Assembly (NCBI GenBank): GCA_002293375.1
Contig: DBDA01000047.1
Location: 282 to 33,484 of the forward strand
Reading direction: 5' to 3'
From: Odoribacter sp. UBA944
GTDB lineage: Bacteria > Bacteroidota > Bacteroidia > Bacteroidales > Marinifilaceae
DNA length: 33,203 nucleotides
Below are positions 1-8,107 of this stretch, in pieces. The position numbers were made by a program, and so were the translations under genes. Position 1 is the first letter of the stretch. Each line of letters opens with the position of its first letter. The notes below the pieces were generated by a model, which was given only the letters and a program-made list of their open reading frames with translations, did not search any database and had not been told where the DNA came from.

Positions 1-69
1 CTAAATAACAGAAAAACAGGAGATTTCAAGCGAAAATTTTAGAGACTGTTTAAACAGACGCTAAAATGA

Positions 70-528
70 TCAGGCAGGGCTTAGGCCGATAGAGACTAAG
101 ATCAGGATCAGCAGGGCGAGGATCGGGTACAACTCCGCATACACCGCCAGGATCATGGTCGTTCCGAAGACGTTGTGGCCGCCGCCGATAGCCACAATGC
201 CGTTGGCGCACACCTGCCCCTGCCGGATGGCCGAGAACAGGGCGACCAATCCCAATGCCAAACCGGTTCCGAAACAGACCGCCGCCACATACCAGGTGAT
301 TGAAGGCACTAAATAGGCGCTCAACATAAAGTAACCGACAAACCCGTACAACCCCTGCGTAGCGGGAAGGGCCGATAACCCTATGTACTGCCCGGATGCT
401 GCGGGATTTTTTTTCAGAGCGCCCACGGCGGCGTTCCCGGAGATCGTTACACCGAATGCGCTGCCGATTCCCGATAAGCCGACCGCCAGGGCAATTCCCA
501 AATAAGCTAATACAATTGGTTCCATCAT
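70..528 (-). CDS. ntpK: V/A-type ATPase subunit K (membrane rotor proteolipid)
   Basis: This is the ion-carrying ring subunit of the membrane sector. The 152-residue protein is a double hairpin of four transmembrane helices (about 5-29, 49-73, 80-101 and 122-150). Hairpin 2 carries the essential carboxylate, Glu132, in the stretch YAELYP. Hairpin 1 has LPATQGLYGF (residues 54-63) and the loop before helix 4 has RQGQV (Gln103). Compared with Enterococcus hirae NtpK as I know it, the Na+ ligands L61, T64, Q65, Q110 and E139 and the capping Tyr68 correspond to L54, T57, Q58, Q103, E132 and Y61, so I infer Na+ coupling. It is the last gene of the operon, 33 bp after the subunit I gene. No clear terminator follows in the 69 bases left at the window edge, only a 12-bp palindrome. 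Confidence 0.95.
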   Translation of the reverse strand: MMEPIVLAYLGIALAVGLSGIGSAFGVTISGNAAVGALKKNPAASGQYIGLSALPATQGLYGFVGYFMLSAYLVPSITWYVAAVCFGTGLALGLVALFSAIRQGQVCANGIVAIGGGHNVFGTTMILAVYAELYPILALLILILVSIGLSPA

Positions 529-561
529 TTCTATTTTAACAAGTGATTATATACTCTCTTT

Positions 562-2403
562 TTACTGTGTCCTTTTCCGGAACGGTTCGTATTTTTTACC
601 CATTCCCTCAAATCCGGCGCTTTTGTAAAACTCTACAAACGTCAAACGCATCGGATGTACCAGCGCCCCGATCATGGCAATGACAAAATTCAGGCCATGT
701 CCGACTATCAGGACAAAAAACATAAGTAAAAGCCTGGGAACAACCGGCAAAGCGGCCGTCATATCTATGGCCAGCATATTGAATACGCCTCCCAGAATGG
801 AGCCGGTCAGGCCGAGGGCAAAGAGCCTGACATACGAAAGAATGTCACCCAGCAAGCCCGTGACCATGTTGTACGTTCCCCAAATACCTGCCCCCAAGTT
901 CAGGAAGATGTTTTTATCCGGTGAGTTGTAAAAAAGGATCGCCAGCGCACAGAATCCGATGATCCCATACAACCCCCACACCAGGAACTCCGGAAGTGTC
1001 ACTCCCAAAGCCGGCAAGCCGAATGCGATCAGTAAGGTCACCAGCAGTACCGTCCAACCCAAATCCGACAAGGCGTATTTCCAACCGTGTTGTTTGGCGA
1101 TCTTGACCACTTTCAGGCACATGCCGCACAGTATCTGGACGCCGCCAATCGCAAAGGAGAAGAATAACATCGGGCTGTATCCTCCCAACTGCGGGCCGTA
1201 GTTGTTTTGGGTCAGAAAATAGTGTTTCACTCCCTGCAACCAGGGCCAGGTTACCGCATCCAAAGAGATGCCGAAAAAAGAGCCTGTTACCACTCCGACG
1301 ACGGCGGTTGCCACCCCCAGGTACTCTCCCAATTTCAGGTATGGGCGCAAGCCGTCCTTGACCCTCTTCCGAAGCAGAAAACAGGCAGTCCAGATGAGCA
1401 AGCCGTATCCGCCGTCCCCCATGCACAAACCGAAAAACAGCATAAAAAAGGGTGCAAAAAAGGGTGTGAGGTCCAGCTCCCCGTAATTCGGCAAGTCGTA
1501 CATGGCGCCGATTGGTTCAAAGAGGCGGCTGAAGCGGTTGTTTTTCAGTTTGACCGGCACCTCATCCTCCGGCGTCGAGCGCGAAACTTCGTAATAGAGT
1601 TCCCGCCCCTCCAGAAATTGCAGCAATTCGGCCTCCCTGTCCGCCGGAAACCATCCTTCCAAGGAAATAATACGGCCCTCTACCGCAACATTGGCGGCAT
1701 TTTTTACCTGCCTTTCGTCCGTGGCTTCAAGCACTTTTTCCCGGTAGCGCTTCAAACGTTCAACGGCATCTGCCGCCACATCGTCCAACCAGGTTTTCAA
1801 TTCGTCGTATTCGTTTCGGAGAGCAGTTTCCAATTCGGCCAACTCTCGTTGGGATTTCGTCGGAAAACGGTATTCATCGGCTTCCAGCTCCGCTCTCTCT
1901 TTTCCGATGTGGATAAAATAACGGTATCCTTTGTACTCCCCAATCTCCACGATCTCCGCTACCGCTTCCCATTCCGGGCGGAATTTCTGTTCGGGGACCG
2001 AGTAAAAACGAATCCGCCAACCAGCTTTTTCCAAGGTATCAATCCGTTCCCCGGGAAAGGTCCCCCAAGGCTCGTACAGCGCCAGTTCCTTCTGTACCGA
2101 ACCGATCTGCTGCACCAACTGTTCCAGCCGGTGGTATTTTTTCCGGAGATGCTCTTCTATGTACTCCTCCTCGATCCCTTCCATCCCTTTTCGCTTCTCC
2201 GCCTGCCCCTGCTGCTGCAACCGCAGGATCAGTTCGGTTTGCCGTTTCACCGTCGCCAATTGCGCCTGTAACTGATCGTCCGCCACCGAACGCTCCCGGT
2301 TTTCGTGGATATGGACTACCCCTTTTTCCCGAAGCTCTTCGAGAAAATGCTGATAATCTTTGTGGAAGATCAGCAGGGATAGTTTCTTCATTTGTACAAT
2401 CAT
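562..2403 (-). CDS. ntpI: V/A-type ATPase subunit I (stator membrane subunit, a-subunit equivalent)
   Basis: This 613-residue stator subunit forms the ion half-channels against the K ring and anchors the peripheral stalks. Residues 1 to about 310 are soluble, charged and coiled-coil-like. The remainder holds roughly seven to eight hydrophobic helices, starting near FFAPFFMLFFGLCMGDGGYG. The stretch LSYVRLFALGL contains Arg526, which by family knowledge is the essential arginine facing the rotor carboxylate. Length fits bacterial NtpI. The start used gives MIVQMKKLS; the second Met, four codons in, is an equally reasonable start and would match the common family opening MKKLS. It lies between the D and K genes in the same transcription unit. 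Confidence 0.95.
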   Translation of the reverse strand: MIVQMKKLSLLIFHKDYQHFLEELREKGVVHIHENRERSVADDQLQAQLATVKRQTELILRLQQQGQAEKRKGMEGIEEEYIEEHLRKKYHRLEQLVQQIGSVQKELALYEPWGTFPGERIDTLEKAGWRIRFYSVPEQKFRPEWEAVAEIVEIGEYKGYRYFIHIGKERAELEADEYRFPTKSQRELAELETALRNEYDELKTWLDDVAADAVERLKRYREKVLEATDERQVKNAANVAVEGRIISLEGWFPADREAELLQFLEGRELYYEVSRSTPEDEVPVKLKNNRFSRLFEPIGAMYDLPNYGELDLTPFFAPFFMLFFGLCMGDGGYGLLIWTACFLLRKRVKDGLRPYLKLGEYLGVATAVVGVVTGSFFGISLDAVTWPWLQGVKHYFLTQNNYGPQLGGYSPMLFFSFAIGGVQILCGMCLKVVKIAKQHGWKYALSDLGWTVLLVTLLIAFGLPALGVTLPEFLVWGLYGIIGFCALAILFYNSPDKNIFLNLGAGIWGTYNMVTGLLGDILSYVRLFALGLTGSILGGVFNMLAIDMTAALPVVPRLLLMFFVLIVGHGLNFVIAMIGALVHPMRLTFVEFYKSAGFEGMGKKYEPFRKRTQ

Positions 2404-2426
2404 CTGTTACAACTTAGGTGCGCAGA

Positions 2427-3017
2427 TTAACCGGCCATTTCCTGGCGGTTTTTAACGATTTTCTGGGACGATTTGGAGAGGTTTTCCTCGTCTTCCAAAA
2501 AGCGTTTGATCTTCAGGATCGCCGCCTCAAATCCCGGGATCTGTACCTTTTCGTACAGGTTGACCTTCTGGGTGGTTTTTTTCCGGGCTTTGTCCAATAA
2601 CTCCATCTTCCGGATGTACAACTCCCGTTCCAGAGCGATGGCTACGATCTCCTTGAGTTGTTCGATCCCGTCCAAAAACCAGGCCGGTGCATTGAAAAGG
2701 CTGAAATCTTCCGTTTCGTAGAGCACCTCGTCCAATACCGGCGTCCGGACGCCTGCTATTTTTTTTACCGATAACGCAACTTCTTTGATCTTCAACAATC
2801 CGGGGCGGTATTCGGTGTACAACCGAAGCCCGTCTTCCAAACTGTCCAAGGTGTCCGCCAGATTTCGGTCCAATGCCTCCGCCGTCTCTTTGGCTTTTTT
2901 CACCTCCGAACGCAAAGCCGCCTCTTTGTTCCGGATGGTCGGCAAGGCCCGGACCCGCACTTTCAACTGTTTGTCCAACTGTTGCAAAGCTGTTTTGTTG
3001 TACTGAAACCTGATCAT
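2427..3017 (-). CDS. ntpD: V/A-type ATPase subunit D (central stalk)
   Basis: This subunit is the rotor shaft linking the A3B3 head to the K ring. The protein is 196 residues and opens with MIRFQYNKTALQQLDKQL, like other V-type D subunits. It is dominated by two long amphipathic helices (about 8-75 and 120-196) rich in Leu, Lys and Glu, as expected for an antiparallel coiled-coil shaft. The stop of the upstream B gene is two bases away, which indicates translational coupling. No subunit F gene, the usual partner of D, is found next to it. It ends 23 bp before the I gene. Confidence 0.93.
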   Translation of the reverse strand: MIRFQYNKTALQQLDKQLKVRVRALPTIRNKEAALRSEVKKAKETAEALDRNLADTLDSLEDGLRLYTEYRPGLLKIKEVALSVKKIAGVRTPVLDEVLYETEDFSLFNAPAWFLDGIEQLKEIVAIALERELYIRKMELLDKARKKTTQKVNLYEKVQIPGFEAAILKIKRFLEDEENLSKSSQKIVKNRQEMAG

Positions 3018-3019
3018 GA

Positions 3020-4342
3020 CTATGCTGTAAATCCTCCGAATTCGTCCACAATCTCCGCCTTGATACCCAATTCCGCCCGGTCGAAATAGCTCCGGAACAA
3101 CGCCCAGGCCGTATCCAACATGCGGTCCGTATCGATATTCACATCCACCGCCAACAGTTCTCCGGAATAGGCTTTGGCGAATTTCAGGGCCCGTTGGTCG
3201 TAATCGGTCAAATCAAATCCGTTTTCCAGTTTGGTACGGGCATTGGCCGCATCCGCATAGAGCCGGACCGCCGCATTCATCACATAAGCGTGGTCTTTGC
3301 GGGTCTTCTTCCCGATGACTAACTGCTTCAGGCGGGAGAGGCTCCGGAAGGGGTCGACAATTACTTTGCCGATCTCCGTATCCTTCCGCAAAAAGAGCTG
3401 TCCCTCTGTAATATAGCCGGTATTGTCCGGGACCGCGTGGGTGATATCCCCACCCGACAGCGTGGTGACCGCAATAATGGTGATGGAACCGCCTTCGGGG
3501 AATTGCACTGCTTTTTCGTAGATCTTGGCCAGGTCGGAATAGAGGGAGCCAGGCATGGAGTCTTTGGAAGGGATCTGGTCCATCCTGTTGGACACAATGC
3601 TCAGTGCATCCGCGTAGAGCGTCATGTCGGTCAGCAACACCAGCACCCTTTCGTTTTTATCCACGGCGAAGTATTCAGCTGCCGTCAATGCCATATCGGG
3701 TACCAACAACCGTTCCACCGTCGGGTCTTCGGTTGTATTGATGAAGCTGACAATCCGGTCCAATACCCCGGCGTTATCGAACATCTGCTTGAAATAGAGG
3801 TAATCGTCGTTCGGCAGTCCCATCCCTCCCAGGATAATCCGGTCGGCCTGCGCCCGCAAGGCCACATTGGCCATCACCTGGTTGTACGGTTGGTCCGGAT
3901 CGGCAAAAAACGGGATCTTCTGCCCGGAAACCAAGGTGTTGTTCAGGTCGATCCCGGCAATTCCGGTAGCGATCAGTTCGGACGGCTGTTTTCGCCGGAC
4001 GGGATTGACGGAGGGGCCGCCGATCTCACGCTCTTCCCCGTCAACCGACGGCCCGCCGTCGATGGGATCGCCGTACGCATTGAAGAAACGCCCACAAAGC
4101 TCCTCGCCCACTTTGAGAGAGGGGGCTTTCCCCAGAAACGTTACTTCCGCATCGGTCGGGATCCCTTCGGTCCCGGAAAATACCTGCAGGGTGATGTCGT
4201 CCCCCCAGATCTTCACCACCTGCGCCAAGCGGCCGGCCACCAGAGCCAACTCGTCGTTACCGACCCCCTGGGCCTTCAAGGCGCAGGTGGCTTTGGTGAT
4301 CCGGGTAATCCTTGTATATACTTTTTGAAAAGCTGTATTCAT
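3020..4342 (-). CDS. ntpB: V/A-type ATPase subunit B (non-catalytic head subunit)
   Basis: Subunit B alternates with A in the hexameric head and contributes an arginine and regulatory contacts to the nucleotide site. The protein is 440 residues. Landmarks are an N-terminal beta-barrel (about 1-75), GEELCGRFFNAYGDPIDGGP near residue 80, and LLTDMTLYADALSIVSNRMD in the middle. Where a P-loop would be, the sequence reads FADPDQPYNQ, so no GKT is present; this is normal for the non-catalytic subunit. It starts with MNTAFQKVYTRI, 34 bp after the A gene. That spacer holds an 11-bp direct repeat listed separately. Its stop is two bases from the D start. Confidence 0.95.
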   Translation of the reverse strand: MNTAFQKVYTRITRITKATCALKAQGVGNDELALVAGRLAQVVKIWGDDITLQVFSGTEGIPTDAEVTFLGKAPSLKVGEELCGRFFNAYGDPIDGGPSVDGEEREIGGPSVNPVRRKQPSELIATGIAGIDLNNTLVSGQKIPFFADPDQPYNQVMANVALRAQADRIILGGMGLPNDDYLYFKQMFDNAGVLDRIVSFINTTEDPTVERLLVPDMALTAAEYFAVDKNERVLVLLTDMTLYADALSIVSNRMDQIPSKDSMPGSLYSDLAKIYEKAVQFPEGGSITIIAVTTLSGGDITHAVPDNTGYITEGQLFLRKDTEIGKVIVDPFRSLSRLKQLVIGKKTRKDHAYVMNAAVRLYADAANARTKLENGFDLTDYDQRALKFAKAYSGELLAVDVNIDTDRMLDTAWALFRSYFDRAELGIKAEIVDEFGGFTA

Positions 4343-4347
4343 GTTTC

Positions 4348-4374
4348 AAGACCGTAAGATTGTAAGACCGTAAG
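4348..4374. repeat. 11-bp direct repeat in the A-B gene spacer
   Basis: AAGACCGTAAG occurs at 4348-4358 and again at 4364-4374, with a 16-bp period, in the 34-bp gap between the A and B genes. A 10-base part (GTAAGACCGT) also occurs in inverse orientation at 22130-22139, between the tcdA and outer-membrane factor genes. The copies are visible; a function is not. Confidence 0.5.
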
Positions 4375-4376
4375 GG

Positions 4377-6134
4377 TTATTTTCGTTTTTCCGTCAGTAT
4401 TTCCGCTATCTCCTGTTCGTATTGTTTGAAACGCTCGGATAAAAACGGAGCGTAATTCATCTGTTTATAGCTGTTCAAGAACCGCTTGAAATAGGGATTT
4501 ACCTCGTCGAACGATTCAAAAGCAAAATCCGAACGGACAATTTCCAATATTTTACCGAGCATGTAGCGCTGTCGTTCCATAGAGGTGGAACCGTCTATCT
4601 CGTCGAATGCATCCTGTTGCAGGATCACCCCGTCGAGCAACTCCGATTTCCAGAAAACGACGTGGTACTCCAACGGCACGCCGTCGTCTCCCAAAATGTC
4701 GATCTGTTCCGCACTCTCTATGCCCCGCACCAGGGCGTCCCGGGCTTCGTTGACCTCCTCGATCCAAGTGTCGGAGAGGTGCTTTTCAGCATACTCCCGG
4801 AACTCCGGATACTCCAAATATTTGGAGTAGGATTCCAGGGTGTTGATGGCCGGATAGCGTTTGGAGTCGGCCCGCGCCTGGGAAAGCGCGTAAAAACAGC
4901 GGGCCACTTTCTGGGTGGCTTCCGTCACCGGTTCTTTCAGGTTTCCTCCGGCCGGAGATACGGTACCGATAAAGGTTACGGAGCCGGTTTTTCCGTTGTT
5001 CAGATAAACCAACCCGGCCCGGGCGTAGAAGTTGGCGATAATGGCCGAAAGGTCCATGGGGAACGCATCCTGTCCGGGCAACTCCTCCATGCGGTTGGAC
5101 ATCTCGCGCAACGCCTGGGCCCACCGGGAGGTGGAGTCTGCCAACAGGAGCACCTTCATCCCCATGGCCCGGTAGTACTCCCCGATCGTCATGGCCGTGT
5201 ACACAGAGGCCTCCCGGGCCGCTACCGGCATGTTGGAGGTGTTGGCGATGATCGTGGTGCGTTCATACAGCGAACGCCCCGAACGGGGGTCTTGCAGGTT
5301 GGGAAATTCCGTAAAGATCTCGACCACTTCGTTGGCCCGCTCTCCACAAGCCGCCATGATGATGACATCGGCGTCGGCAAAACGGGCCAGCGAGTGTTGC
5401 AACACGGTTTTCCCGGTGCCGAAAGGCCCCGGAATAAAACCGGTGCCGCCCTCCAACATGGGGTTCATGGTATCTATCACCCGCAAACCGGTCTCCATTT
5501 GGGTAAAGGGGCGGGGTTTCGCCGCGTATTTTTTCATGGCAATCTTGACCGGCCATTTTTGTACCATCGTCACCTCCAGCCGCTTCCCGGACGGGTCTTT
5601 CAACACAGCGATCGGTTCCAGGATTGTATACTCTCCGGCAGCCGCTACGGACTCCACGGTGTATTCACCCTCCCACTTAAAAGGGACCATGATCTTGTGG
5701 TCCAGCCAGTTTTCTTTGACGCTGCCGAGCCAGTCCGCTGCCCTGACCGTATCTCCCGGTTGGGCCAACGGTTCGAAACTCCACTTTTTCTCCTCTTCCA
5801 ACGGGTGGGTGTACTCCCCTCTTTTCAGGAATAAGCCGGACATTTTGTTGAGGTCGTTCTGCAATCCGTCAAAGTTTTTCGACAACAAGCCCGGCCCCAG
5901 GCTCACTTCCAGCAGGTGTTGTTCAAATTCAACGGGCATGCCCGGTTTCAGCCCCCGGGTACTTTCGAACACCTGTATGTAGGCCAGGTCCCCGGTAAAT
6001 TTGATCACCTCCGCCATGAGCCGTACGTCTCCCGCTTCGATGTAACAGATCTCATTCTGGGAAACAGGGCCTTCCACCCGGACCAAAACGAGATTGGCGA
6101 TGATGCTGTGTATCTTTCCGACTGTTTTTTCCAT
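4377..6134 (-). CDS. ntpA: V/A-type ATPase catalytic subunit A
   Basis: This is the catalytic ATPase subunit of the head. The protein is 585 residues from the chosen start MEKTVGKIHS. The Walker A motif GPFGTGKT spans about 236-243, with Lys242 for phosphate binding. It is followed by CGERANE and LADSTSRWAQALRE, which contact nucleotide and coordinate the head. The A-specific insert (about 120-190) is present. The open frame extends upstream to 6320, but those 62 codons overlap the DUF2764 gene and have no family similarity. Starting at 6134 leaves two bases after the DUF2764 stop, which fits the tight spacing of this operon. ATPase activity is well supported; the direction of operation in vivo is not determined by sequence. 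Confidence 0.96.
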   Translation of the reverse strand: MEKTVGKIHSIIANLVLVRVEGPVSQNEICYIEAGDVRLMAEVIKFTGDLAYIQVFESTRGLKPGMPVEFEQHLLEVSLGPGLLSKNFDGLQNDLNKMSGLFLKRGEYTHPLEEEKKWSFEPLAQPGDTVRAADWLGSVKENWLDHKIMVPFKWEGEYTVESVAAAGEYTILEPIAVLKDPSGKRLEVTMVQKWPVKIAMKKYAAKPRPFTQMETGLRVIDTMNPMLEGGTGFIPGPFGTGKTVLQHSLARFADADVIIMAACGERANEVVEIFTEFPNLQDPRSGRSLYERTTIIANTSNMPVAAREASVYTAMTIGEYYRAMGMKVLLLADSTSRWAQALREMSNRMEELPGQDAFPMDLSAIIANFYARAGLVYLNNGKTGSVTFIGTVSPAGGNLKEPVTEATQKVARCFYALSQARADSKRYPAINTLESYSKYLEYPEFREYAEKHLSDTWIEEVNEARDALVRGIESAEQIDILGDDGVPLEYHVVFWKSELLDGVILQQDAFDEIDGSTSMERQRYMLGKILEIVRSDFAFESFDEVNPYFKRFLNSYKQMNYAPFLSERFKQYEQEIAEILTEKRK

Positions 6135-6136
6135 CT

Positions 6137-6958
6137 CTATTTGTCTATATGTACCACCAGATCGTTCTTGAATTTCTCTATCAACTCCCGGAATATCTCC
6201 CGGCCGGCCGCCGAATCCATCCGGCTCCAGCGCTCCACGATCTGCAGTTCGACAGCAAATCCCAATATCCGCTCGATGGAGAAGTAGCAGAACCGGTTCT
6301 GTTCTTCCACGTATTCCCACACCAGATTGTCCAGGCCTCTTTCCCGCTCCGTCAGGTTTTCGTTTTCCATCAACTGGACGACCTGTTCTACCCAGGGATA
6401 CTCCGCCGACAGGCCGAAATCTTTAGCACGGGAAGTCTTCAGCACCTGGGCGAATTCGTTCTCTCCTATTATTTCCGCTTCCAACTCTTTGCCGTATTTT
6501 TTGCAATTCAGCGCCGCCACCAGGTTTTTCAGGTTCAGGCTGAACGCCGCATAGCCGGCTAAAAATGCATTCCCGGAACCGATCAGGCTGTCGTAATACA
6601 GGCCGCTCAGTACATTTTCCGGTTTCTGCCCGAATGTATGTAACTCCCCCGCTTTGAAACGTACAATAAAATCCTGCAGGTAGGCCGGCAACACCCGCTC
6701 CGGTTCCAATACTTCTTCTTCCAGCACCGGCAACGGCCAGACGGTGGGTGCATCCGGATCCGGATCGTGCCTGTTCAGTAATTTTAAAACCTGTTGGTTG
6801 TCGTAAGGTAAAAAAAGGAGTTCCAGCAACGCTTTGTCCTGCCCTGCTAAATAGAGTTCCGCCTGCTCCCGGAAAGCGGCCGTTGCCAGGGGCGGTTTTC
6901 GCTCCTCCCGGACCATCTCCGGCAGCCCGGCAATGAATGCTTCGTAAGTTTTACGCAT
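6137..6958 (-). CDS. DUF2764-family V-ATPase-associated protein (candidate subunit C equivalent)
   Basis: The protein has 273 residues, is soluble and largely helical, with no signal peptide or membrane segment. I recognise it as the DUF2764 type found inside Bacteroidetes V-ATPase operons. The stretch NLKNLVAALNCKKYGKE (about residues 142-158) resembles the segment of V-ATPase subunit C/d in which a helical repeat begins; this similarity is by eye only. It overlaps the E gene by 8 bp and ends two bases before the A gene, so it is made together with the stalk and head subunits. Subunit C normally caps the rotor and no other candidate exists in the operon, so I infer it fills that role. The function remains unproven. 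Confidence 0.85.
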   Translation of the reverse strand: MRKTYEAFIAGLPEMVREERKPPLATAAFREQAELYLAGQDKALLELLFLPYDNQQVLKLLNRHDPDPDAPTVWPLPVLEEEVLEPERVLPAYLQDFIVRFKAGELHTFGQKPENVLSGLYYDSLIGSGNAFLAGYAAFSLNLKNLVAALNCKKYGKELEAEIIGENEFAQVLKTSRAKDFGLSAEYPWVEQVVQLMENENLTERERGLDNLVWEYVEEQNRFCYFSIERILGFAVELQIVERWSRMDSAAGREIFRELIEKFKNDLVVHIDK

Positions 6959-7556
6959 AGAGCAACTCCTTGGCCCATTTTTTCAGGTAGGGACGGAAGA
7001 AGACTTCGAACAGCTCTTCCGAAAAGGTGATCTTGTACCCTCCGTCGCGGGGTTGCAATACGAAAGTATCCGGTAGGGAACCGGCTTTGATCTCCAAGCC
7101 TTTGTCCAACAACTCTTTGTATTTGACGGCAATCAGTTCGGAAAACGCTTTTTTCTCTTTTTCGGGCAATATGCACTCCAGATCCATCGTCCCGGAAGCC
7201 ACGTCCCATTTTTTGACGACTGTTACCAACAACTCCTGCACAAATGCTTTTTCCTCAAACCCTGTCCGGGCCAGTTCAGCTGCAATCCGGCCGGAAACCA
7301 GATCGGTGATCTGCTGTTTCAACGCTGCGACCGCCTGTTTTACGCCCAATGCCGTCTCCGCCTCTGCCCGCTTTTTCAGACGATCGGCCTCCTCTTGCCC
7401 GGCCCGGACAATGTTGTCGGCCTTTGCACGGGCTTCCGCCAACACGCCTGCCGCTTCTTCGTTCGCTTTTCCGATAATCTCTTCCGCCTCCTTGCTGGCT
7501 TTCTCTACTCCTTCTTCGTAAAGCTTCCGGGTCAGGATATCCAGTTTGTTTTCCAT
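6951..7556 (-). CDS. ntpE: V/A-type ATPase subunit E (peripheral stalk)
   Basis: Subunit E forms the peripheral stalk that holds the head against the membrane subunit I. The protein is 201 residues. Residues 1 to about 85 are a continuous Ala/Glu/Lys-rich helix (KASKEAEEIIGKANEEAAG and onward) typical of the long stalk coiled coil. Residues 100-201 form the compact C-terminal domain. Subunit E usually pairs with subunit G/H, yet no G gene is nearby. This is the first gene of the operon, so its 5' leader (7557 upward) should carry the operon promoter. A hairpin with a U-rich tail lies 44 bases ahead of the start codon. Its end overlaps the DUF2764 gene by 8 bp. Confidence 0.88.
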   Translation of the reverse strand: MENKLDILTRKLYEEGVEKASKEAEEIIGKANEEAAGVLAEARAKADNIVRAGQEEADRLKKRAEAETALGVKQAVAALKQQITDLVSGRIAAELARTGFEEKAFVQELLVTVVKKWDVASGTMDLECILPEKEKKAFSELIAVKYKELLDKGLEIKAGSLPDTFVLQPRDGGYKITFSEELFEVFFRPYLKKWAKELLYA

Positions 7557-7599
7557 AGATGTCTTGCGTTGATTGCATGTAAATTTTTAAAAAAAGAAG

Positions 7600-7620
7600 C
7601 AAAATCCGCACCGGATTTTG
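7600..7620 (-). promoter_or_regulatory. Hairpin with U-rich tail in the V-ATPase operon leader (possible attenuator)
   Basis: CAAAATCCG (7600-7608) and CGGATTTTG (7612-7620) form a perfect 9-bp stem with a 3-nt loop. In the minus-strand transcript it is followed by CUUCUUUUUUU and then, 33 bases on, by the subunit E start codon. The shape is that of an intrinsic terminator placed in a 5' leader. On the plus strand the stem is followed only by TTTT. Whether it terminates, pauses or merely insulates is inference. Confidence 0.4.
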
Positions 7621-8008
7621 TTTTCGCTGTTAAAATTACCGCTTTTTTTCAATAATAAATCTTAGAGATCCTTAAATTTTATGATTTTCTTTTCTACCAT
7701 CGCACGGCAGTGGGGACGGTGTGGAGCCTCTTTCCCGCCCTTTCCCATCCTGATGGCTATGAACTATTGCGGAGTTTCGCGGGTTTGTAGCCATTTTTTA
7801 TTCTATTGCCGTGATACAATATTGTACTTTTTGCCTGCTGCCTTTCAGGATTCCGATCATCAATTTGATTTCTCCGATTTTTTTCTGGAATAGTGCATAA
7901 TAATTATGTCTGCAAATCGCCGTTGGTTTTTATTTTCGGATTTTGGTTTTACGTTGGTGATGTACTTTGCATTTTCCAAGATTGGACAAACGAAATTTTA
8001 TACTCGAA

Positions 8009-8041
8009 TATGGTACGACTATGGTACGACTAAGGTACGAT
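8009..8041. repeat. Three tandem 11-bp repeats (TATGGTACGAC)
   Basis: TATGGTACGAC at 8009-8019 and 8020-8030 are identical; a third copy TAAGGTACGAT follows at 8031-8041 with two changes. The 11-bp period is close to one turn of B-DNA, so equal faces of the helix are presented. The array sits about 67 bp upstream of the exbB -33 box, which suits an activator or nucleoid-protein site; this is inference. Confidence 0.6.
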
Positions 8042-8107
8042 AGAGATAGGGGGAGGCTGTAATGTTAAAATGAATATGTATTTTTAGTTAGGATGACTGA
8101 ATTATGG

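Noticed and set aside
3020..4342. Loss of the P-loop in subunit B as a defect
   Set aside because: B subunits of V/A-type ATPases normally lack a functional Walker A motif.
6135..6320. Upstream extension of the ATPase A subunit by 62 codons
   Set aside because: It overlaps the DUF2764 gene and has no similarity to the family, while MEKTVGKI is the normal N-terminus.
7681..7893. 70-codon open frame on the plus strand
   Set aside because: No recognisable domain, low-quality composition, no promoter ahead of it, and it starts inside the V-ATPase leader region.
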